NCBI GenBank assembly: GCA_910589555.1
Contig: CAJUTE010000008.1
Location: 20,539 to 84,538, forward strand
Length of the DNA stretch: 64,000 nucleotides
From: an uncultured Muribaculum sp.
GTDB lineage: Bacteria > Bacteroidota > Bacteroidia > Bacteroidales > Muribaculaceae
Direction: 5' to 3'
The notes beneath the pieces were generated by a model. It was not told the DNA's origin. It was given only the letters and a program-made list of their open reading frames with translations, and did no database searches. Positions 15,524 through 25,771 of the stretch are shown piece by piece; position 1 is the stretch's first letter, and every line of letters begins with the position of its first letter. Made by a program: the position numbers and the translations under genes.

Positions 15524-18367
15524 CTAATCCGGTTTATTTGTGGTGGTCGTGACAGTCTTTGCGTTTCGGTCACATTTCACCCATTGGCGCAGTAACTCTT
15601 CAGCTCCCCATCCTTCCGAATCCTTCAAGCCTGAGCCCTTGTTTTTGCTGATGGTGATAATCTTGCCGCTTTTGTCAACGAAATTGAATATCACCTTGAG
15701 GTCTTTTGCGGCATAGTTGGCTGACTCATACACGAAGTTAAACCATCCGTTCTCCATTGTCGAATAGTTGCCGATGGGTACTCCGGGCCAGGTGCTCATG
15801 TAGTTGCCGTCGCCTACTTCTCCGCTGTATAGAAACACATGGGTGGCGCCGCTCACGTTAAATGATGTGACATTTATCTTGTTGTCATCCTTGATGTCGT
15901 TGATGCATCTCACCGACATATAGTGGTTCACGACGTTGCCGTTGATATATGTGCTTGTCGAGCCGTTGAGCTGCAATGACTTCAGCCATTTGCCTATCTC
16001 TTCTTTCTCGGTTCCTGCCGCGGGGGTCATTGTCCAGTAATAACCGGTGTTGGCGTCGCCGTTAGGGTTGCCTGCCTCCAGATATCGGCTCTTGGGGAAA
16101 TAGATTGTGTCGGTGCGGGTGATGCCGCTTTCGGTAACTTTGGTGAGATAATAGGAGGTGAAGTACGACACATTGTTGGCGGTTTCCTGTTTGGTCACAA
16201 ACTTAGCCGAGTTTCTTATCGAGTTCCATGCCGTCTGTGTGGGCAAGCGGTAGCCCGGAGGCGACAATCGCTTGTTAGTGCCGTCATACATTTCCGGATC
16301 CACGTAACCATTTTCGTAATAATTTGCTACCGTATAATATCCTCCCGCCGATTCATTGCCGGGGCCGAAAGCGGTGGATGGCGCTCCGGTTATGTGGCTT
16401 GTGCCGTCGAGCTTCTGAATATACATTCCGGCGGCAGTGGCTCCGAGGTTGCGGTCGAGGATGTATCTCACTCCTTGTGGACCGTCGATGGGAAGCACTT
16501 CATAATAGTAGTAGCCGGTGGTGTGCTGATCCTTGCGGTAGCCGTATTGGTTACTGTCAAAGTGGAAAAATCCGGTGTGATAGAGATTGAACAGATACCT
16601 CTTTGTGATTCTTTCGGCAACTTTGTTGCGGGGAGCGATTTCAAGTATCATCTGTCCTACGCCGTAGGTGTAGCCGGGCGCGGCTCCGTCGCAGGTGATG
16701 GTGAAGGTCACGTCGCTTTGTCCCTTGGTATGCACACCGCCGGTGGTGCTGAATTTCACATTGTTGCTTATCACCGCGTCGCTGTTAGGGCTGAACCTTA
16801 TCGACCAGTCGAAATCATCCTCTCCGGTGAGGGTGGTCATTGTCACGTCATATTTGTAGCTCCAGCGGTTGCCGTCAGGTCCATACATCACCGGGAAGTG
16901 GAAGCCCTCGTTGCGCTTGATGCCGCACATTTTGTCGGGGCTGATGCCTAATAGTATTGGAGCTTCGCCGCTGATAGCAGTTCCTGTGCCTTCGCCGGCA
17001 AGGAATTTCCAGTAGTCGGATATCGTGGCATCGGAGTCGCCATTTATTATGGTGAGTTTCACCGTGCTCACGTCGTTGCCGTTGAACGGGCGGTTCCATT
17101 TCACCGATGTTTCACGTTCAAGCCCTCGCCATGATGTCCTGATGGCTCCTTCAAGGGCGCCGAGTGCTTGCGAGGTCTTGAATTTGATTTTGTAGGTGGC
17201 TATTTTTCCGGGGGTATCGGAATCGTCTCCGTTTGTGATGGTCGGTTCGCTCAGTTCGATCCATTCCTCCATCGCTTCCACTTTAGGCGCTTTTTCCATC
17301 TCGCTTGCTATGGGCGAGTAGTACTTCACGGTAAGGATCTTTTCGGAGAAATCCGAGTCATCGGCTTGTCCGTCATATTCGATCACGTCGGTCACGCCCA
17401 GCTCGCGGATGCCGTCGGAAATCATGTCATACACTTCCGGGGCATGATCATATATGGTGGCGTCGACAAGCACATCGTGCCAATTCCGGGCAGCCTCCTC
17501 GTCGGTGTCAAATCCGGCGGCTTTCACTTCGCCCACGATCACTTCATACCAGTGGTTTGCCCTGAGGGGGAGAGCTTCGCCATTTTCATCCTTGAACAGG
17601 ATGGGGTAATAGTAATACTCGCCATTGAACGGCGCGTTTATGATGACGAACGGCTTGCCGTCGGAAGAGTTGCGTGTCGGGTAGGCGTAGATGGGGGAAT
17701 ATGTTCCGTCGCCGTTCGACACTGTTTCTCCGCTCATTGTTGTGGTCTCGGGGGTGTCGAAGAGGGCATTTGTGGCGCCGGCTGTCAGTGTTCCTGACGC
17801 GGCGGTTCCCCACAGCTGCGAGGGAAATGATGTGGGGGTGTCGATCTTGGTGGTTACGGTGATCTTTGCCACATTACGGCACAGCATTACCTTGTCGGTG
17901 GCGAGTGAGGCGAGCGACTCTACCCATGCGCTCATGGCGAGAGGCGTGGTGATGGTGCCGCTTTGAGCCTTGGTGTTGAGGACGTCCTCGGTTGTCACGT
18001 CGGCACCCACCTCGGCATTTGCCACAAGATAAAATTTGATATCGGCGGCGCCCCTGAGCTCTTTGTCGAGCTTCACGGTGAGCTTGATGTCGGCGCCTGC
18101 TTCAGTCCAGTCGCCGGTGGAGTAGGAGGCTCGTTGCTTCACCTCGCGATTTTGTAGCACAAGCAGTGTTAGCTTCTCCACGCTGTTCTCTTGGGATGTG
18201 CCGTCGCGGTCCACGCGGCTCACCACCTTCTCGGCATCCGGAACCGTGATCGTGAACGTGATTGAGCCGTCGGAGCCTATTACCGGATCCACGGAATACT
18301 TCTCGTCGTCGCTGCACGCTGCAAGCGACAGAAGCATGGTTGCATATAGAAAGATTCGCTTAATCAT
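15524..18367 (-). CDS. Putative fimbrial tip adhesin 2 (lipoprotein, RNLGA/FISUMP-like)
   Basis: Large exported lipoprotein of about 947 residues from the Met at 18367, chosen because it gives a clean lipoprotein signal (MLLSLAACSDD) and begins 1 bp after the previous stop. The first third resembles fimbrillin N-terminal domains. A long beta-rich middle follows. Then comes a FISUMP-like region with YILDRNLGA, PGYRLPTQTAW and a VRCIND end. The last about 100 residues form a small beta-sandwich with HVFLYSG and TWPGVP, resembling starch-binding CBM26-like modules. There is no terminal donor-strand-like sequence as in Mfa1, which suits a capping or tip position. Last gene of the operon. Confidence 0.7.
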   Translation of the reverse strand: MIKRIFLYATMLLSLAACSDDEKYSVDPVIGSDGSITFTITVPDAEKVVSRVDRDGTSQENSVEKLTLLVLQNREVKQRASYSTGDWTEAGADIKLTVKLDKELRGAADIKFYLVANAEVGADVTTEDVLNTKAQSGTITTPLAMSAWVESLASLATDKVMLCRNVAKITVTTKIDTPTSFPSQLWGTAASGTLTAGATNALFDTPETTTMSGETVSNGDGTYSPIYAYPTRNSSDGKPFVIINAPFNGEYYYYPILFKDENGEALPLRANHWYEVIVGEVKAAGFDTDEEAARNWHDVLVDATIYDHAPEVYDMISDGIRELGVTDVIEYDGQADDSDFSEKILTVKYYSPIASEMEKAPKVEAMEEWIELSEPTITNGDDSDTPGKIATYKIKFKTSQALGALEGAIRTSWRGLERETSVKWNRPFNGNDVSTVKLTIINGDSDATISDYWKFLAGEGTGTAISGEAPILLGISPDKMCGIKRNEGFHFPVMYGPDGNRWSYKYDVTMTTLTGEDDFDWSIRFSPNSDAVISNNVKFSTTGGVHTKGQSDVTFTITCDGAAPGYTYGVGQMILEIAPRNKVAERITKRYLFNLYHTGFFHFDSNQYGYRKDQHTTGYYYYEVLPIDGPQGVRYILDRNLGATAAGMYIQKLDGTSHITGAPSTAFGPGNESAGGYYTVANYYENGYVDPEMYDGTNKRLSPPGYRLPTQTAWNSIRNSAKFVTKQETANNVSYFTSYYLTKVTESGITRTDTIYFPKSRYLEAGNPNGDANTGYYWTMTPAAGTEKEEIGKWLKSLQLNGSTSTYINGNVVNHYMSVRCINDIKDDNKINVTSFNVSGATHVFLYSGEVGDGNYMSTWPGVPIGNYSTMENGWFNFVYESANYAAKDLKVIFNFVDKSGKIITISKNKGSGLKDSEGWGAEELLRQWVKCDRNAKTVTTTTNKPD

Positions 18368-18368
18368 T

Positions 18369-21300
18369 TTAGTTGGCGGTATATTTCTTTGAACTTTCAA
18401 TAGATGTCGCTGCTATATTGTCAATTCTTATTCGAGGGTCAGAGTCATTTTGGCGGTCAGAATCGTAGATGATGAAACTAATTTTATCAGGATTCCAATC
18501 TATCGAGTTCTTAAACTCATAATATCGGTATGTCTTGTTGTTTATCATCTCAGTCTCTCCAGTCCATGACTCTTCTTGTGCAGCCCAGGTGTGTAAATCT
18601 CCTCCTTCACTCCAGATATGTATTTTATTGAAGTTATAGTAGTTGCTATTGTTGAGAGGTTGCCAATAGATGCGATATGTTTTTGACTCGAATGCTTTTG
18701 GCTTGCCGCTGTTGACAAGACCATTGCTTGAGTTTATGGTGATTGCACGGATATTGTTACCTATATCGGTAAACTTGTTCACCTGATGTACACTGGTTGG
18801 TCCGTCTCGATATAGTTGAACACTAATGTCCGTATACTCGTTCCAGTGATTCATCATTGGGAAATCGCAATAGTAGAGTCCACTTTCCTGGTCAAATATA
18901 CCTTGGTTATTTTCCCAAGAAGTTCCAAATTCACCCTCCCTCCAGACATTGATATGTTTGGAGTAAACCTTGTCATTATTTTTAGGGAAATATATACGGA
19001 GATATTTGATTGTAGGATTGGGATCTTCAGAGGAGAATTGTGTTTTACCATTGGCATAGTCAAACCATCCTTCGCGGCTCGGGTAGTCAAACAAAGGAAT
19101 TCCTACTTCTGCATTTCCGGGATATCTTTTGGTGGCGTTTCCGTTGGCATCCTTGAACTCAGTATGGGTGTCATTAAACATTATAAGCGCTTTTCCCGGA
19201 GTGGCAATGCCGGTAAGGGTGAATTTCCACCAACCTCTCTCTTCTTTGGTCATTTCGATTCCAGGCCAAACTTTATTGTAGTTATCTCTACATGATGAGC
19301 AATTGACGGTTTTACGATACTCCTCGCAGAAGTCAATGTCAATGTAATAATGATCGGTGACTTTTTCGCTATTGGGATTCCATTCCTCGGCATCGTCGGG
19401 GATTAAGAATCCTTGCTCAGGAATTTTCGAGGAAATTGAACTTGGATCATTTTGGTCCACACCTCCATATCCTTTCCACCCCTTGAATGCGATTTTTCCG
19501 GTGAATGAATATTCAAGTGCGGCAAAATAGACAAAGTTATAATTATCTACAAATTTATACCCCACCGGTTTCGATGCGTTTTGCTCGAGGTCGCCCGGGA
19601 GTTGCAGACACTGGTAGACATAGATGTGCGGCGATCCCCAGTCTGTTCCGGGACGGAAATGGATCACATAGTCCATGATATTGGGCACGATGTGTATCTT
19701 CACTTCGCGGGTTTCGGTATTGGTGCCGTTTGTGGCGGTGTATGTCAAGGTGAGCGTGCGTTCCGTTTTCCAGAAATCGCCGCCGTTTAGTCCTTCAAAT
19801 TTCAGTTGGTTGGTTCCGGTGGCGGCTGAATATTCCAGCTCACCCTCCAGGACCATGTTTCCGTTGGCGTAATCCCATCCGTCGCCTTTCGTGATGGTGA
19901 CAGAAGGGAGATTGGTTGAGAAGTTTATGTCGATCGCTCCGTCATATAGTCCTGACGAGATGTATTCACCCACATTGATTTCTATCTCCTGCGGGTCTAC
20001 ATTCAGGTAAGGTTGCAATGACACCGGCGTTACCTCGATGCGTTTCTTAAGGTTGGCGGCGATGACATAAAAATAAGAGTCAAATTCCTCTCCTGAAGCG
20101 GCGATCTCGGGGTTGACAGTCACCGAGATGTATTTCGCACCCTCTTTTTCGATGGTCTTGATCTCAAAGAGTTTTTTGCCGTCACGTTCAGGTGATTCAA
20201 AGGTGAGATCGCCAGCATCAGTGTCATACCATATCAGAGTTTCCTTTCCGGCAGAAACCATGACCGAAGTTTTCTCCACATGGAGGAAATAGGGGCCGTG
20301 AAGGCTGTAGGCTACGCTCTGTAGCGTCCAGGGGCTTATTCCGGCGATTATGTCAAACTGATCGCCTATCGAGGTGATGCGACCGATGATGTCATAGAAG
20401 TGTCCGCGTTGCAGCATTCCGTCCTGATGGGGGTCGGCTACGCTGCTGTCGTCGGGGCGTGCTGTCTTGTCGCTTGCCGGAGGAAGAACCACAGTGTAGT
20501 GGTATTGGTTGCCATTGTCGGCTTCAGCGTCAAATATCAGTGTGGTAGGCGCTTCGGTATTGCGGTTTTCCGGCAGATAGATAATCCCCTGATAGGCTCG
20601 TTTGTGGGGATCCATCGCACTCTCTTCGATGGGAGTGAGGTTATTGTCGGTGGGCGACGTGCCGCTCAGTTTGTCCCACGAGATTTCGAGAAACTTGTCG
20701 AGATCGGCGGGATATTCGCAATTTGCGCCGTCTACGCCGGCGAGATTAAATGTCGATGTGCCTGCGGGGATGTCATAGCTCATGACCGATGTGCGGTCCA
20801 CGATGCCCTCGGCGTTGACTCCTGTGATTTTCAGCGCTTGTGAGGGGAACACCTCATGTGAGAATCCGCCTTCCGAGTTGTCGAAGAGGATTGTGTAGCG
20901 GAGTTTCACACACAGATATGTGAGGTCGATGTAAAGTTCCGTGTTTTTCCCTTTCTCCACCTCGATGGTTTTGGGCGCTGCGGTCTCGGCTTCGTCAAGG
21001 CTTTTCTTCACTTGACCGGGTGTGCACACCATTGGGAGCCCTTTTGAGGGGTCGGGCATTTTCTCGGTGGAATACTCCAGAATAAGCTCTTGCAGTTGAT
21101 CCTCGGTGGTGTTTTCGCTCAATCCGTCGATGTTGGCAACGGTGTAGATGTGGTATTTTCCGGCAGGGATTTTCACGTCCTGCACGCGGTAATCGTTGTC
21201 GAGCTTATCCCCTTCGGGCTGAAGGCGTGTGGCAAGGTCGGTGGCAGTGCCGTCGGTGCCGAAGGCGAAGAACCACAGCGAGTTCACCTTGCTTTCATCC

Positions 21301-21506
21301 ACTTCCGACTTTCCAATTTCGCCAAGGCTCTCGTTGTTGGCGCGCGATGCGTTGAGGGTGGGGCGCGGAATCACGAGGCTCAGCGTGGCGATGTCGCCGT
21401 CATTCTCACTGACGGGCGATGAAAATTCATCGGTGCAGCCCAGCATGAGCAGCAACGGCAACATGGCTAAAAGCCTGGCGGTGTATTTTGTCAATTTCTG
21501 TTTCAT
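18369..21506 (-). CDS. Putative fimbrial tip adhesin 1 with CBM-like modules
   Basis: Exported lipoprotein of about 1045 residues, starting at MKQKLTKY with lipobox LMLGC. This Met lies 7 bp after the previous stop, whereas the longer frame would overlap that gene. The N-terminal half looks like fimbrillin-type and DUF4906-like beta domains. The C-terminal half carries at least three similar sandwich modules with HIYVYQ, HINVWREG and HIWSEGG strands, and one WPGIEM segment. These recall starch-binding modules of the CBM26 type. A CSSC pair lies near the WPG module. Glycan binding at the fimbrial tip is inferred, not shown. Confidence 0.68.
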   Translation of the reverse strand: MKQKLTKYTARLLAMLPLLLMLGCTDEFSSPVSENDGDIATLSLVIPRPTLNASRANNESLGEIGKSEVDESKVNSLWFFAFGTDGTATDLATRLQPEGDKLDNDYRVQDVKIPAGKYHIYTVANIDGLSENTTEDQLQELILEYSTEKMPDPSKGLPMVCTPGQVKKSLDEAETAAPKTIEVEKGKNTELYIDLTYLCVKLRYTILFDNSEGGFSHEVFPSQALKITGVNAEGIVDRTSVMSYDIPAGTSTFNLAGVDGANCEYPADLDKFLEISWDKLSGTSPTDNNLTPIEESAMDPHKRAYQGIIYLPENRNTEAPTTLIFDAEADNGNQYHYTVVLPPASDKTARPDDSSVADPHQDGMLQRGHFYDIIGRITSIGDQFDIIAGISPWTLQSVAYSLHGPYFLHVEKTSVMVSAGKETLIWYDTDAGDLTFESPERDGKKLFEIKTIEKEGAKYISVTVNPEIAASGEEFDSYFYVIAANLKKRIEVTPVSLQPYLNVDPQEIEINVGEYISSGLYDGAIDINFSTNLPSVTITKGDGWDYANGNMVLEGELEYSAATGTNQLKFEGLNGGDFWKTERTLTLTYTATNGTNTETREVKIHIVPNIMDYVIHFRPGTDWGSPHIYVYQCLQLPGDLEQNASKPVGYKFVDNYNFVYFAALEYSFTGKIAFKGWKGYGGVDQNDPSSISSKIPEQGFLIPDDAEEWNPNSEKVTDHYYIDIDFCEEYRKTVNCSSCRDNYNKVWPGIEMTKEERGWWKFTLTGIATPGKALIMFNDTHTEFKDANGNATKRYPGNAEVGIPLFDYPSREGWFDYANGKTQFSSEDPNPTIKYLRIYFPKNNDKVYSKHINVWREGEFGTSWENNQGIFDQESGLYYCDFPMMNHWNEYTDISVQLYRDGPTSVHQVNKFTDIGNNIRAITINSSNGLVNSGKPKAFESKTYRIYWQPLNNSNYYNFNKIHIWSEGGDLHTWAAQEESWTGETEMINNKTYRYYEFKNSIDWNPDKISFIIYDSDRQNDSDPRIRIDNIAATSIESSKKYTAN

Positions 21507-21513
21507 AGGGGTG

Positions 21514-22920
21514 TTACATATCGAATATAATCTTCTCATAGTACCATTTTGCTATTCTCACATTTAATTTCAGCGAACCCTTCGGATCCTCGTCGGGATT
21601 CTCGGGGTCGTAGGGCTCGGGAAGCCCGTCGATGCTCTCGATCTTAAGACGGTAGATGTTGTTGCGCACGATGCCGAACTCCATCGGTCCCATCACGGCA
21701 GGATCAAGATTGTCATTATGCTTGATGAAATAATAATAGTCAAGGTAGAAGTTGCCGTCAGCATCGCGGACTACGGTCTTTGTCTCGCCCTTTGCATTGA
21801 CGGTTATAGGGTCGGTGCCATCGAGGTCAATCCCCTCGGGAGCTTTGGTGATTTTGAACCGGAAGTGTGCGCCGGTCGAGTAGCCCTGTAGCTGCTTGTC
21901 GGCGGCGGGAATGCAGTTTTCCGGCACATAGCAGCAGATGCTGTAGCCTGATTCGGTCGACTTCGGAGCATTGTCGATCATCTCGGTTCCGAAGGTGCGG
22001 CTCATGAAATGACCGGCAGGCAGGTCGTTGCCTGCGCCGCGCTTTAAATCGGCGTCGCAGTCCATCACGAATGATGTCTTGGTCTCTTTTCCGAATAATT
22101 CTGTCCGGCTGGCAGATCCGTCGGTCGATGTGTGGCGGAACATATAGCCGCTCTTGGCGATGTTGAATATCTCCATTGATGCGAGAGTCAGCTCATATCC
22201 GGTGGGAGTGAGTTGGTCCTCTCCGTTGGTGAGAGGGAAAGTGTGGTCGGTGCCGCCGTCCATGTAGTCGATGCGCGCCACCGAGCGTTCGAGGTGCAGC
22301 GGGGTGCCGGCGGTGAGGTCAATAGGTGTTGAATTGGAAAGGTGCTTCACAAGCTCCGTTTCAGCCGGGATGGTCACGGTGCGGGCATCGCGGTTTGACA
22401 TGGGGAGCCCTGAGGTGGCGGTGAGCAGGGGATCGGCGGTGGAGGCTACGGAGTAGGTGGCGGTCATCGGGTCGAAGCCTGCCGCGTTGAATGAAGCGCC
22501 ATAGTTGGCGAGGGCGTAGATAGCGGCGCCTGAACCTGCGGAGGTGAACTCTTTCAGTTGGTCGAGAGGCACTGATATGGTGGCGGTGAGGGTGGAATTG
22601 TCCTCACGCGAGGGTCTGCCTGAGGAGAGTGACAGCATCTTGCCGTCGGCTCCGGAAAGAAGTATGTGCAGGTTGCTGATGGCATCCTCTTCCGGGCGTC
22701 CAGCTTCGGTGCCGTCGGTGGAAGTGCCGTCGTCATTGGTTTGTGAACGTGATGATAGCTTCTCGGTAGGGACTGACAGTTGGATGGTGAAGTAAACATT
22801 GGCTCCTTGAAGCGGTGAGTCTTCTGTGCCGAGAGAGTCCGAGCCTGAGCAAGCCCCGAGAGTAAGCATCAGGGCTGAAACGGCGGTTGTCAATATGTAC
22901 CGGTGTGCTGTGTTCATCAT
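21514..22920 (-). CDS. Accessory fimbrillin (Mfa1-like)
   Basis: Exported protein of 468 residues with a lipoprotein-like signal (LMLTLGACSGS). It shares with the major subunit the conserved MGPMEFGIVRNNIYRL segment, a PDEDP linker, and a C-terminal strand ending AKWYYEKIIF that matches the polymerisation strand position. Fimbrillins of this type are exported as lipoproteins, cleaved by an arginine-specific protease and polymerised by strand exchange. It is probably a minor or tip-adaptor subunit because it lies between the anchor and tip genes. Spacing is 23 bp from the anchor gene. Confidence 0.75.
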   Translation of the reverse strand: MMNTAHRYILTTAVSALMLTLGACSGSDSLGTEDSPLQGANVYFTIQLSVPTEKLSSRSQTNDDGTSTDGTEAGRPEEDAISNLHILLSGADGKMLSLSSGRPSREDNSTLTATISVPLDQLKEFTSAGSGAAIYALANYGASFNAAGFDPMTATYSVASTADPLLTATSGLPMSNRDARTVTIPAETELVKHLSNSTPIDLTAGTPLHLERSVARIDYMDGGTDHTFPLTNGEDQLTPTGYELTLASMEIFNIAKSGYMFRHTSTDGSASRTELFGKETKTSFVMDCDADLKRGAGNDLPAGHFMSRTFGTEMIDNAPKSTESGYSICCYVPENCIPAADKQLQGYSTGAHFRFKITKAPEGIDLDGTDPITVNAKGETKTVVRDADGNFYLDYYYFIKHNDNLDPAVMGPMEFGIVRNNIYRLKIESIDGLPEPYDPENPDEDPKGSLKLNVRIAKWYYEKIIFDM

Positions 22921-22943
22921 TCTATGGGGTGGAGAGAGGTGAT

Positions 22944-23993
22944 TTAAAATTCTGAGTTATTGATTACTACGTGCCAGTCGTTGACTACTATCTTTGTGGA
23001 TATCCAGCTGTTGTCGGAATCGTTGAGGAAGAACACGAACCGCCATGAGTTTTCGCGGTCAAGGTATTCCTGGTCGCTCATGGGTGAGGTTGCGTCATGA
23101 TTCTCCTTGAACATCAGCATATAGTTGATGATGGGCAGACGGAGCACTGTAGAGCCGTCGCTGTGGCGTGTCACCAGCAGAGTGGGCGATGTGGGTTTCT
23201 GTTTATAGAGTCGTGAGGTGTGGAAGCGTGCTACGGCGGCGCTCACTTCAGTGATTGCTTGGTCATCGGCGCGTCCTTCGGCGGTGCCGGTGGTGAAATT
23301 GAGCTGCTCGTAGGGAAGATAGGCTATCTCGCCGGCAGGGATGAGCTTGTTGTCGGCGTCAAAGAGAGTGTTGTCGTCGCTGATCGAGAAGTCAAAGTCG
23401 TTGACATCTATGGGCGAGCCGTGAACGTGTTGCAGCGCCACCTGCACTGAATTGGTGTTGCGCATCATCTCCACAGTGGCACCGGTGTTCTCGTTGGCGC
23501 TGATTGCAAAGTCAACGCTTCCGTGATAGTGGTTGTGAAGCGCGCGGCGGGTGTCGTCGGTGAGGCAGTCGGGATGAAGCTCAACGCGGAGGTCCGACAA
23601 TCCGCGTGTCACGTCGGTTGACGCCGGATGGCGGAAAGAGCCTTTATCGCATTCTATGCCACCGTAGGCTACTGCGTGATAATTCCCCTCGGGGAGCTCT
23701 ATCACCATGCGGTAATCCTCGTCGCCAAGCTGCTCGGCTGAACGCTCGGTGCGGGTGGCTACATAATTGCCCTCCTCATCAAAGATGTAGAGAGTAAGGC
23801 AGTCAACCTGCTTGTGAAAGGCGTTGGCGCGCTCCATGTTGTAGTCGTAGACAAAACGGAGTGTCGCGGTCGACGGATCACATTCAGGCAAGTCCTCGTA
23901 GAGCGCGTTGCATGAAGTGGATAAAATAGCCATAGAGGCGGCGGCAATCGCCGCCCCTATGGTAAGGATTAGATGTTTAGACTTTCCGTTCAT
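22944..23993 (-). CDS. FimB/Mfa2-type fimbrial anchor subunit
   Basis: Lipoprotein of 349 residues (signal ending ILSTSCNALYEDLPEC) of the FimB/Mfa2 family, which anchors the fimbria in the outer membrane and controls its length in Porphyromonas. Typical features are LRFVYDYNMERANAF, the LYIFDEEGNY segment, and WRFVFFLND ... VNDWHVVIN at the C-terminus. It follows the major subunit gene by 29 bp, as in other mfa-like loci. Confidence 0.88.
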   Translation of the reverse strand: MNGKSKHLILTIGAAIAAASMAILSTSCNALYEDLPECDPSTATLRFVYDYNMERANAFHKQVDCLTLYIFDEEGNYVATRTERSAEQLGDEDYRMVIELPEGNYHAVAYGGIECDKGSFRHPASTDVTRGLSDLRVELHPDCLTDDTRRALHNHYHGSVDFAISANENTGATVEMMRNTNSVQVALQHVHGSPIDVNDFDFSISDDNTLFDADNKLIPAGEIAYLPYEQLNFTTGTAEGRADDQAITEVSAAVARFHTSRLYKQKPTSPTLLVTRHSDGSTVLRLPIINYMLMFKENHDATSPMSDQEYLDRENSWRFVFFLNDSDNSWISTKIVVNDWHVVINNSEF

Positions 23994-24022
23994 TGGAAAA
24001 AAACATTCATTAATTATAGATC

Positions 24023-25723
24023 TTAGAATTTAATGTTGTTGACACGTACGGTCCAAGGATCAACGATGCAAGAAACTTTGATCTTCACGTCAGACTTCTC
24101 GTCAGGATCGTTGGGGTCAACGGGATCGGGATCGTCGCCCGGTTTGCGGGTGTGACCGAGACCGCTGATTTCAGTTACGCTAAGTTTGTACACGTTGTTG
24201 CGGACTACGCCAAACTCTTTTTCGCCCATTACGCCTGCATTGTTGTTGTCAACGTGGCGGTTCCAGTAATAGTAAAGAGTGCAGTAAGCATTAACATCGT
24301 CATCATAGCGATAGATGGTGAAGCCTTGTTCAACAGCTTTTGCATCACGTGCGGTAGCCTCTGTGATCTCTTTGCAAGCGTCGTAAGCGGCTTTGATAGC
24401 TGTGTTTTCGTTGCCTTCTTTTTCAGCTTCAGCTTTTACATCTTCCCAAGATGCGAACATATTGCCATCTTTGTAAACATAGATCGGCTCATTCTTACCT
24501 TCGATAGTAGTCTTGAATGCTTCAGGAGTCTTGTCATTAGCCTTGAGTACGCCACGGAACACTACGCCGGTTGATACGCCGGTCTTTTGGTTTTGGGGAG
24601 TGCCGGGGATGGTGTTCTCGGTCACATAGCGCCAAATTTTGTAGTCACCGTTGGTGTTATTTGCGTTCCATGAGTCGTTATTGTCATCCTCTGAGAGTGT
24701 GCTTATCTGAATACGGTTCCAAGAAGAAGCAGCACCGGTAGAGCTATAGAAGAACTTATCGGCATATCCTGAAGTTGCAGTTGCTTTCCAAGTCCAGTCA
24801 ACATCGGCTATGCGAGTGTCATCATAGTCTCCGGCGAGAGTCACACCATTTGCTCCGTCATAAAGAGTGGTTGCGTTGTCGGGAGCCACGCGGTGAAGCA
24901 GGAAGTAGCTCTTGCTTAGGTTAACCAATGCCATGTGGGTAAGCTCGATGGTGAGAGCATCCTCGACTGTTCCGTCAGGCGTCTTGATGTCGATGGAATA
25001 TGTGTTGTCGTTGTTCTCGCCGCCGTTTTTGTAGTCGAAACGAGCGATTGAACGTACAACATTAATGTTACCCATCTCATAATATTTTTCAGCGTAAGTT
25101 CCGGCTTCAATAGCTGATTTTGCGGGCAAATTGAGTTTGGTTACAGCTTTGTTAGCCATGGGAATAGCCTGTGCTGTAAAAACTTTGTTATATTCAAGGT
25201 CGTCAGCAGAAAGTGTTGTGAATTCATTTGCCCATAATGTAGCTTGGTCGCCACGTGTTCTGGTTGCCATTACGTCTTTAAATTCCTTGGTGGGGTTGCA
25301 GAATGCATATACATTCACTTCTGCGTTCTCCGGGTTGGAGCTAAGAGAGGAGATGTAGTTGGACAGCACTGACTTGTTGAAGGTGCTCTTGGCGGTAACT
25401 TTTGTCTTGTCGGTGGCATCAACATCCATTGTGGTGGTTACAGCCGATGCGATGAATGCATTTGAGGCAGGGTCGGCAAGCACGAGAAGAACTTCCTTGA
25501 TGTTGCTCTCAAACTCTTTGGCTGTTTCAGTTCCGACAGGATTGCCAACTGCGTCAGTGGCACGACCGCCTACAGTGGTGGGCAACTTCAGGGAGATTGT
25601 CATGTTTACGCCTTCAGCCGGTCCGTCTTCGGGAAGCATCGGAGAATCGTTGTTGTCATCTGAACAAGCAGCGAAAAGTCCTGCTGCAAGTACCGGGATG
25701 AAAAATTTGCTAAATGATTTCAT
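24023..25723 (-). CDS. Mfa1-family major fimbrial subunit
   Basis: Fimbrillin of 566 residues with a lipoprotein signal (GLFAACSDDNND). It has the conserved VMGEKEFGVVRNNVYKLSV motif and a C-terminal DPWTVRVNNIKF strand expected to complete the neighbouring subunit. The mid-region IARFDYKNG is a fimbrillin hallmark. The acidic PDPVDPNDPDEK linker precedes the final strand. It is the first structural gene after the DUF3575/DUF3868 accessory pair and is probably the most abundant shaft protein. Confidence 0.9.
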   Translation of the reverse strand: MKSFSKFFIPVLAAGLFAACSDDNNDSPMLPEDGPAEGVNMTISLKLPTTVGGRATDAVGNPVGTETAKEFESNIKEVLLVLADPASNAFIASAVTTTMDVDATDKTKVTAKSTFNKSVLSNYISSLSSNPENAEVNVYAFCNPTKEFKDVMATRTRGDQATLWANEFTTLSADDLEYNKVFTAQAIPMANKAVTKLNLPAKSAIEAGTYAEKYYEMGNINVVRSIARFDYKNGGENNDNTYSIDIKTPDGTVEDALTIELTHMALVNLSKSYFLLHRVAPDNATTLYDGANGVTLAGDYDDTRIADVDWTWKATATSGYADKFFYSSTGAASSWNRIQISTLSEDDNNDSWNANNTNGDYKIWRYVTENTIPGTPQNQKTGVSTGVVFRGVLKANDKTPEAFKTTIEGKNEPIYVYKDGNMFASWEDVKAEAEKEGNENTAIKAAYDACKEITEATARDAKAVEQGFTIYRYDDDVNAYCTLYYYWNRHVDNNNAGVMGEKEFGVVRNNVYKLSVTEISGLGHTRKPGDDPDPVDPNDPDEKSDVKIKVSCIVDPWTVRVNNIKF

Positions 25724-25771
25724 TTTGTTAATAAAAATTGGTTATAATTACTGATTTATCTATTGCTGTGT

